10,329 bases of DNA from Methanobacteriota archaeon (GTDB lineage Archaea; Methanobacteriota; Methanobacteria; Methanobacteriales; Methanobacteriaceae), in assembly GCA_023430285.1 (NCBI GenBank), contig JAEZAV010000073.1, positions 1-10,329 on the forward strand. Reading direction: 5' to 3'. Of this stretch, positions 5,934-10,329 are shown piece by piece. A program made the position numbers and the translations under genes. The first letter of the stretch is position 1. Every line of letters starts with the position of its first letter. Below the pieces are notes generated by a model. The model saw nothing but the letters and a program-made list of their open reading frames with translations, ran no database searches and was not told the origin of the DNA.

Positions 5934-7379
5934 TCAATCCTTGGTGAAATTTTCTCGTGCCCATTTGGCAGCTGCGTAGAGTACTTCGAGATTTAAATCT
6001 ATTAAATGTGGTTTTTTCGCAAATGTTTGGGAAATAGCACTTTTAAAATCATCCTCAGACATGTCATCAGATACTTCCATTAAAACTCCCAGCATGGCAG
6101 TATTAGCTGCCTTCCCAACACCATTTTCCTTGGCAATTTTTAATGCAGGAACACCAATGGCTTTTACACCTTCAGGTGGTTTGAAATCCCCTATCTCTTC
6201 ATCATACAAGATGGTTCCACCTTGCTTGACCCTTTCTGCAAATTCTTCTAGGGATGGTTTGTTTAATGCCACCAGAATATCTGATCTGTAAACAACTGGT
6301 GAGCCAATAATTTCCCCTGAAACAATTACAGTACAGTTAGATGTTCCTCCTCGTTGTTCAGGACCGTAGGAGGGATACCATGAAACATGTCTACGTGCCT
6401 TGCATGCTGCTTCTGCTAGTATAAGGCCCATGCTCAGAACTCCCTGACCCCCAAATCCAGATATCTTGACCACCTTGGTTTCAAATTCAGGGTCGTCTAT
6501 TGCTCCAAGCGAACTTTCCTCTCCCACATCAAATATTTTATCCAGGGATTCCCTTGAAAAATCACTTGGTTCCCTGCACAGAGGTTCAACTTCGGCAGTT
6601 CTATCTCTGAAATTTGCCAGTGGAAATTCAACTTCCATCTGTTCGTTCAAAAATTTCTCTGCTCCTTCAGCATCCTGCCTTAGGTTGGTTGGACAGGGTG
6701 ACAAGAGTTCAACAAATGCATAACCTTTACCATCCCTCTGGATCTCCAAAGCCTTCCTGACAGCCCTTCTTGCCTTTCTGATATGGGATGGATCTGAAAG
6801 CGACACCCTTTCAATGAAGACAGGTGCTTTAAGATTGTTTAGTAGTTCAGACATGTGGAGTGGATAGCCTGTGTAGCGTGGATCCCTTCCATCTTGACAA
6901 GTGACTGTTACTTCACCAACCAGGGTTGTTGGTGCCATTTGGCCCCCTGTCATTCCATAGACTGTATTGTTTATGAAGAAAACTGCCATTTTTTCTCCCC
7001 TGTTAGCCGCTTGAATGGTTTCATTTAATCCTATGGAAGCTAAGTCACCATCCCCCTGGTAAAGAATTACAACTGCATCTTCTTCTGCCCTTGAAAGACC
7101 TGTACCTACGGCCGGTGCTCTTCCATGAGCAACTTGTACATGGCCACAGTCGAAGTAGTAGTATGCAAATACTGCACATCCAACTGGACTGGTCATTACC
7201 ATTCTGTCTTGAATTTTAAGATCGTCAACAGCTTCTCCTATCAGTTTGTGGAGTATTCCATGCCCACAGCCTGAACAGTAGTGTGTTGCTGTTGGGGCAC
7301 TTCCACCCTTCCTTGGAAACTCACTAAGAATGGTTTCAGGTTTTCCTAATATCTTCTCATCCTTTAGTTCGTTAGACAT
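5934..7379 (-). CDS. vorA: 2-oxoisovalerate:ferredoxin oxidoreductase, fused beta-gamma subunit (VorA)
   Basis: This subunit carries thiamine diphosphate and a [4Fe-4S] cluster in an enzyme that converts branched-chain 2-oxoacids and CoA to acyl-CoA plus CO2 with ferredoxin, or the reverse carboxylation. The 481-aa chain joins a beta domain (about 20-290) to a gamma domain (about 300-481). All four expected cluster cysteines are visible: Cys35 and Cys38 (CSGCG), Cys68 (SPVGC) and Cys229 (SPCPTN). The TPP motif runs from GDGD (109-112) to INN (136-138), followed by VYGMTGGQMAPTT. The gamma domain starts with KISGFGGQGVLSMG (305-318) and has SYGPEQRGGTSNC (337-349). The ATG overlaps the vorB stop by one base (TAATG) and is preceded by AGGGGG within vorB. 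The beta-gamma fusion and order match what I recall of Methanothermobacter Vor, so Vor is preferred over Kor, though substrate is inferred. Confidence 0.9.
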   Translation of the reverse strand: MSNELKDEKILGKPETILSEFPRKGGSAPTATHYCSGCGHGILHKLIGEAVDDLKIQDRMVMTSPVGCAVFAYYYFDCGHVQVAHGRAPAVGTGLSRAEEDAVVILYQGDGDLASIGLNETIQAANRGEKMAVFFINNTVYGMTGGQMAPTTLVGEVTVTCQDGRDPRYTGYPLHMSELLNNLKAPVFIERVSLSDPSHIRKARRAVRKALEIQRDGKGYAFVELLSPCPTNLRQDAEGAEKFLNEQMEVEFPLANFRDRTAEVEPLCREPSDFSRESLDKIFDVGEESSLGAIDDPEFETKVVKISGFGGQGVLSMGLILAEAACKARRHVSWYPSYGPEQRGGTSNCTVIVSGEIIGSPVVYRSDILVALNKPSLEEFAERVKQGGTILYDEEIGDFKPPEGVKAIGVPALKIAKENGVGKAANTAMLGVLMEVSDDMSEDDFKSAISQTFAKKPHLIDLNLEVLYAAAKWARENFTKD

Positions 7380-8434
7380 TATTTTCCCCCTGAAACTTCG
7401 ATTATTTTGTTGGTTACCGTTTCAATATCCACCAAATTTCCACCCATCCTGTTAACAAGTTCTACAGGACGTTTACATCCTATTGCAAGTACAATATCAT
7501 CCATCATCTGCCCGTTACTCATTTCAACAGATATGAAACTACAATCCCTTTGTGCAATGTCATTAAGTTCTTTTTCAGGGAAGGGGAAGAGTGTTTTTGG
7601 TCTGAACAGTCCTGCCTTAATTCCCATTGATCTGGCTTTTTCCACTGCAGATCTGGATATTCTGCTGCTTATACCGTATGAAACTAGGATGATATCTGCA
7701 TCTTCAACTAAGTAAGTATCATAATCCACTTCTTTAGCTTTAATTTCTTCATATTTTTCTTGTAATTTGAAATTAAAGTCTTCTAGTTGGTCAAAATCAA
7801 GGAAAATAGATGTTACCAGATTATTTTTTGTTTCATGATTTCCACAAACAGCCCATGATGTGTCAATCTCTGGTTTGACTGCTTCACTTGGGAATTGGAG
7901 AGGTTCTACCATTTGCCCTAGAACTCCATCTGCCAGGATTATGACTGGATTTTTGTATTTATCTGCGAGATCAAATGCCTTCATGGTGAAATCGCACATT
8001 TCTTGAACTGAGTCTGGGGCCAGAACTATGTTTTTGTAGTTTCCATGGCCTCCTCCCTTGACTAGTTGTGTGTAATCTGCTTGTTCAGGTCCAATGTTTC
8101 CCAGTCCTGGGCCTGCACGCATTATGTCCACAATTACACATGGTAATTCTGCTCCTGCCAGGAAAGATATTCCTTCTTGTTTTAAACTTATTCCAGGGCC
8201 TGATGATGCTGTCATAACTCTGTGACCTGCGGCTGATGCTCCGTATACCATGTTTATTGCTGCTTCCTCTGATTCTGCCTGTACAAATTTTCTTCCAACC
8301 ATTGGAAAGTACTTTGATGCTTCGTGGAGGATTTCTGTTGCTGGTGTGATGGGATAACCAAAGTAGCAGTCACATCCTGCGTACATGGCCCCTATTATAA
8401 CGGCTGTGTTTCCTTTAATGAGCTGTGTTGCCAT
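7379..8434 (-). CDS. vorB: 2-oxoisovalerate:ferredoxin oxidoreductase alpha subunit (VorB)
   Basis: This is the alpha chain, which forms the active site with VorA. It is a 351-aa protein beginning MATQLIKGNTAVIIGAM. The active-site motif GYPITPATEI is at residues 26-35, with YPITP at 27-31; other signatures are FVQAESEEAAINMVYGA (50-66), TASSGPGISL (75-84) and RAGPGLGNIGPEQADY (106-121). A C-terminal domain contains VSYGISSR and FRPKTLFPFP. Length and sequence resemble the Methanothermobacter VorB that I remember (about 352 aa). The ATG at 8434 is supported by GGAGGAGG at 8449-8442, which lies inside vorC; the coding regions overlap by 40 bp in different frames. The stop shares a base with the vorA start. 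This suggests tight translational coupling through vorCBA. No gamma domain is present, since that is carried by VorA. Confidence 0.9.
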   Translation of the reverse strand: MATQLIKGNTAVIIGAMYAGCDCYFGYPITPATEILHEASKYFPMVGRKFVQAESEEAAINMVYGASAAGHRVMTASSGPGISLKQEGISFLAGAELPCVIVDIMRAGPGLGNIGPEQADYTQLVKGGGHGNYKNIVLAPDSVQEMCDFTMKAFDLADKYKNPVIILADGVLGQMVEPLQFPSEAVKPEIDTSWAVCGNHETKNNLVTSIFLDFDQLEDFNFKLQEKYEEIKAKEVDYDTYLVEDADIILVSYGISSRISRSAVEKARSMGIKAGLFRPKTLFPFPEKELNDIAQRDCSFISVEMSNGQMMDDIVLAIGCKRPVELVNRMGGNLVDIETVTNKIIEVSGGK

Positions 8435-8703
8435 TCTATATCCTCCTCCTTTTCTTTTTTCTTCTTAGCCTTTTTTGGTATGTGAACTTCTATTGCTAAA
8501 GGTTCAGGACATGTGTAGTAACAGTCCCCACATCCTGTACAACCTTCTCCTTTGTAAACTACGTAGTGATATCCCCGTTCATTTAGAGAATCACTCATTT
8601 TTAAAACACCCTTTCGGCATGCTAAAACACACCTTTCACATTCTTTACATTCTAATGCATTTATAACAGGATAGGGCTCGTTTTTATCCTTCTTTTTTGT
8701 CAT
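8395..8703 (-). CDS. vorC: 2-oxoisovalerate:ferredoxin oxidoreductase ferredoxin-like subunit (VorC)
   Basis: This is the delta (ferredoxin-like) subunit, which relays electrons between the TPP active site and external ferredoxin. It is 102 aa with two [4Fe-4S] motifs: Cys19, 22, 25, 29 (CKECERCVLAC, followed by Arg rather than the usual Pro) and Cys55, 58, 61, 65 (CTGCGDCYYTCP). The folded part ends near residue 76. The remaining tail is Lys/Glu-rich and then runs 40 bp into vorB in another frame. One extra A in the A6 run at 8476-8471 would instead end the protein after about 79 residues with no overlap, so the tail may be an odd extension or a homopolymer artefact. There is no clear Shine-Dalgarno before the ATG at 8703, consistent with a very short or absent leader. 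Confidence 0.88.
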   Translation of the reverse strand: MTKKKDKNEPYPVINALECKECERCVLACRKGVLKMSDSLNERGYHYVVYKGEGCTGCGDCYYTCPEPLAIEVHIPKKAKKKKEKEEDIEWQHSSLKETQPL

Positions 8704-8712
8704 GATATCAAA

Positions 8713-8743
8713 TCTTTATAATTTTATAGTATACTTGTTTTCG
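8713..8743 (-). promoter_or_regulatory. Possible internal promoter before vorC
   Basis: The 61-bp gap after the synthetase gene contains, on the minus strand, CGAAAAC (8743-8737, BRE-like) followed by overlapping TATA-like strings GTATAC and TATAAAAT (8728-8721). An initiation site 22-27 nt further on would fall at or next to the vorC ATG, that is, a leaderless or near-leaderless mRNA. That fits the missing ribosome binding site. No terminator is visible after the synthetase gene, so readthrough could also occur. Confidence 0.4.
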
Positions 8744-8764
8744 AAATTGAATGGAACTGACTGT

Positions 8765-10329
8765 CTACTTGCCTTCTTCATCCTTTTCTCTTATTTCGAT
8801 ACGCCTTATTTTACCGCTTATTGTTTTTGGGAGTTCTTCAACAAACTCAACCACCCTAGGATACTTGTATGGTGCTGTAACTGCTTTAACATGGTTTTGA
8901 ATATCTTTTTTAAGCTGTTCAGATGGTTCATAGCCCCTGGCCAAAACAATTGTGGCTTTAACAACCTGCCCCCTGACTGGATCAGGAACTCCTGTAATTG
9001 CACACTCCAAAACAGAGGGATGTGAAATAACAGCACTTTCCACTTCAAATGGGCCTATTCTGTAGCCAGAACTCTTGATAATATCATCATTTCTGCCAAC
9101 GAACCATAGATATCCATCTTCATCCTTCCAAGCAGTGTCTCCAGTATGGTAGTAATCATCGTGCCACGCTTTTTTGGTAGTTTTTTTGTCCTTATAATAT
9201 CCTGAAAAGAGCCCCGGAGGCTTTCCATCCTTGGTTCCTATGACAATTTCTCCTTCCTCTCCAACATCAACAATTTTACCTTTTTTATCCATCAATTGAA
9301 TGTTGTATCCCGGTGACGGTTTTCCCATTGATCCTGGTCTTGGTTCTGTCCATGTGAAATTCCCTATGCTGATAACTGTTTCTGTCTGTCCAAAACCTTC
9401 CATTAATCTTAATCCTGTGAATTCATAAAATTTGTTGTAAACTTCAGGGTTTAATGGTTCTCCTGCTGTGACAGCGTACTTCAAGGTGGAGAAATCATAT
9501 TGGGATAGATCTTCCTTGATCAGAAATCTGTAAATTGTTGGAGGAGCACAGAAGGTGGTTACGCCGTGTTTTGATGCTTTTTCGAGCATTTCAGCAGCAT
9601 CAAAACGATCGTAGTCGTATACGAATACTGCGCTGCCTGCTATCCACTGGCCGTAAATTTTTCCCCAAAGACACTTAGCCCAACCTGTGTCTGCCACAGT
9701 GTAGTGCAAACCGTCGTCAATTACATTTTGCCAGTACTTGGCAGTTATTATGTGTCCAAGTGGATAGGTGAAATCGTGCATGATCATTTTTGGGAGTCCT
9801 GTTGTTCCGGATGAGAAGTAAACCACTGAAGCATCTTCAAGGGTTGTTGCTTCATCACCAGTAGGTCTTGTAAATTTAGATGATTGAGATTCTAGTTCTG
9901 ACTTGAAATCTAACCATCCTTCTTTTTTTCCTCCAACAATTGCTTTAATGATTTTGTTTGATTTAAGCTGTTTTTCAGCTTCATCAACACACTCTGGCAC
10001 TCCTTCTTCTGCGATGCATACCAACATCTTGATATTGGCACTTTCTATCCTGTACACAATGTCCTTGGATTTCAGCATGTGGGTTGCTGGAATTGGTATT
10101 GCTCCTATTTTGTTAAGCCCCAAAAGGCAGAACCAAAATTCATACCGGCTTTTTAATGTGAGCATGACAGTGTCACCTTTAACGAGTCCAGATTCCCTGA
10201 AAAGATTTGCAGCTTTGTCACTGTAAATTTTCAGGTCTCCAAAGGTGAATGTTCTTTCCTCATCGTTGTCGTTGCACCATACAATGGCAATCTTTTCTGG
10301 ATCCATCTCTGCATATCTGTCAACCACAT
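8765..10329 (-). CDS. AMP-forming medium/branched-chain acyl-CoA synthetase (5' end outside window)
   Basis: This adenylate-forming enzyme activates a carboxylic acid with ATP and CoA to acyl-CoA, AMP and PPi. The visible 520 residues carry the family's core motifs: YFSSGTTGLPK (170-180), GFGQTET (311-317), YHTGDTAWKDEDGY (393-406), GRNDDIIKSSGYRIGPFEVE (411-430) and PKTISGKIRR (500-509) with catalytic Lys506. PIPATHMLKSKDIVYRI (78-94) and the overall pattern resemble the medium-chain acyl-CoA synthetases (ACSM/BenM group), including a Methanosarcina enzyme reported to favour 2-methylbutyrate. The GTG at 10327 is not the real start: the frame stays open to the edge and the family continues upstream of VVDRYAE, so roughly 25-40 residues are missing. 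Lying 61 bp before vorC, it probably supplies or uses the acyl-CoA handled by Vor. An acetyl-CoA synthetase proper is less likely. Confidence 0.9.
   Translation of the reverse strand, partial: VVDRYAEMDPEKIAIVWCNDNDEERTFTFGDLKIYSDKAANLFRESGLVKGDTVMLTLKSRYEFWFCLLGLNKIGAIPIPATHMLKSKDIVYRIESANIKMLVCIAEEGVPECVDEAEKQLKSNKIIKAIVGGKKEGWLDFKSELESQSSKFTRPTGDEATTLEDASVVYFSSGTTGLPKMIMHDFTYPLGHIITAKYWQNVIDDGLHYTVADTGWAKCLWGKIYGQWIAGSAVFVYDYDRFDAAEMLEKASKHGVTTFCAPPTIYRFLIKEDLSQYDFSTLKYAVTAGEPLNPEVYNKFYEFTGLRLMEGFGQTETVISIGNFTWTEPRPGSMGKPSPGYNIQLMDKKGKIVDVGEEGEIVIGTKDGKPPGLFSGYYKDKKTTKKAWHDDYYHTGDTAWKDEDGYLWFVGRNDDIIKSSGYRIGPFEVESAVISHPSVLECAITGVPDPVRGQVVKATIVLARGYEPSEQLKKDIQNHVKAVTAPYKYPRVVEFVEELPKTISGKIRRIEIREKDEEGK

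Noticed and set aside
8818..9048. Second minus-strand frame inside the synthetase gene
   Set aside because: It lies wholly within the conserved C-terminal domain of the synthetase in another frame, so it is an alternative-frame shadow.
10325..10327. GTG at 10327 as the synthetase start
   Set aside because: The frame is still open at the window edge and the family extends upstream of VVDRYAE, so this is an internal valine codon.

Overview
All nine genes in this window lie on the minus strand, and the sequence is AT-rich. The gene set points to a hydrogenotrophic methanogen of the Methanobacteriaceae, most likely Methanobacterium or a close relative. Three things support this: the archaea-only GatD/GatE amidotransferase, an ExoIII-family nuclease whose residue numbering matches Mth212 of Methanothermobacter (recalled, not searched), and a Vor-type 2-oxoacid:ferredoxin oxidoreductase with the subunit layout I remember from Methanothermobacter. 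Start codons are mostly preceded by strong GGAGG/GGTGATC-type ribosome binding sites, and poly-T tracts follow several gene ends, as in these archaea.

Layout in transcription order (right to left): a 5'-truncated medium-chain acyl-CoA synthetase (8765-10329); vorC, vorB and vorA (8703 down to 5934), which are tightly coupled; an intergenic stretch of about 220 bp with two poly-T tracts and a promoter-like region; a second, two-subunit oxidoreductase (gamma-alpha fusion 5709-3994, then beta 3991-3131); a 3' region with two small hairpins and a poly-T tract; an ExoIII/Mth212-like DNA repair nuclease (2972-2199); a terminator and promoter region; then gatD (2011-698) and the first 225 codons of gatE (676 to the left edge).

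How the genes work together: the synthetase and VorCBA form a plausible unit in which short or branched-chain acids are activated to acyl-CoA and reductively carboxylated to 2-oxoacids for amino-acid synthesis (or the reverse, 2-oxoacid oxidation with ferredoxin reduction). The second oxidoreductase is a different architectural type. Its gamma domain is fused to the N-terminus of alpha rather than to the C-terminus of beta, it has no ferredoxin-like subunit beside it, and its beta chain has Gln where one of the four usual iron-sulfur cysteines is expected. GatDE makes Gln-tRNA(Gln) by amidating Glu-tRNA(Gln).

I saw no mobile element, CRISPR array, tRNA/rRNA gene or plus-strand gene. The window is mostly core metabolism. 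The points worth a second look are the paralogous oxidoreductases, the synthetase-Vor linkage, the vorC/vorB overlap and the structured intergenic regions.
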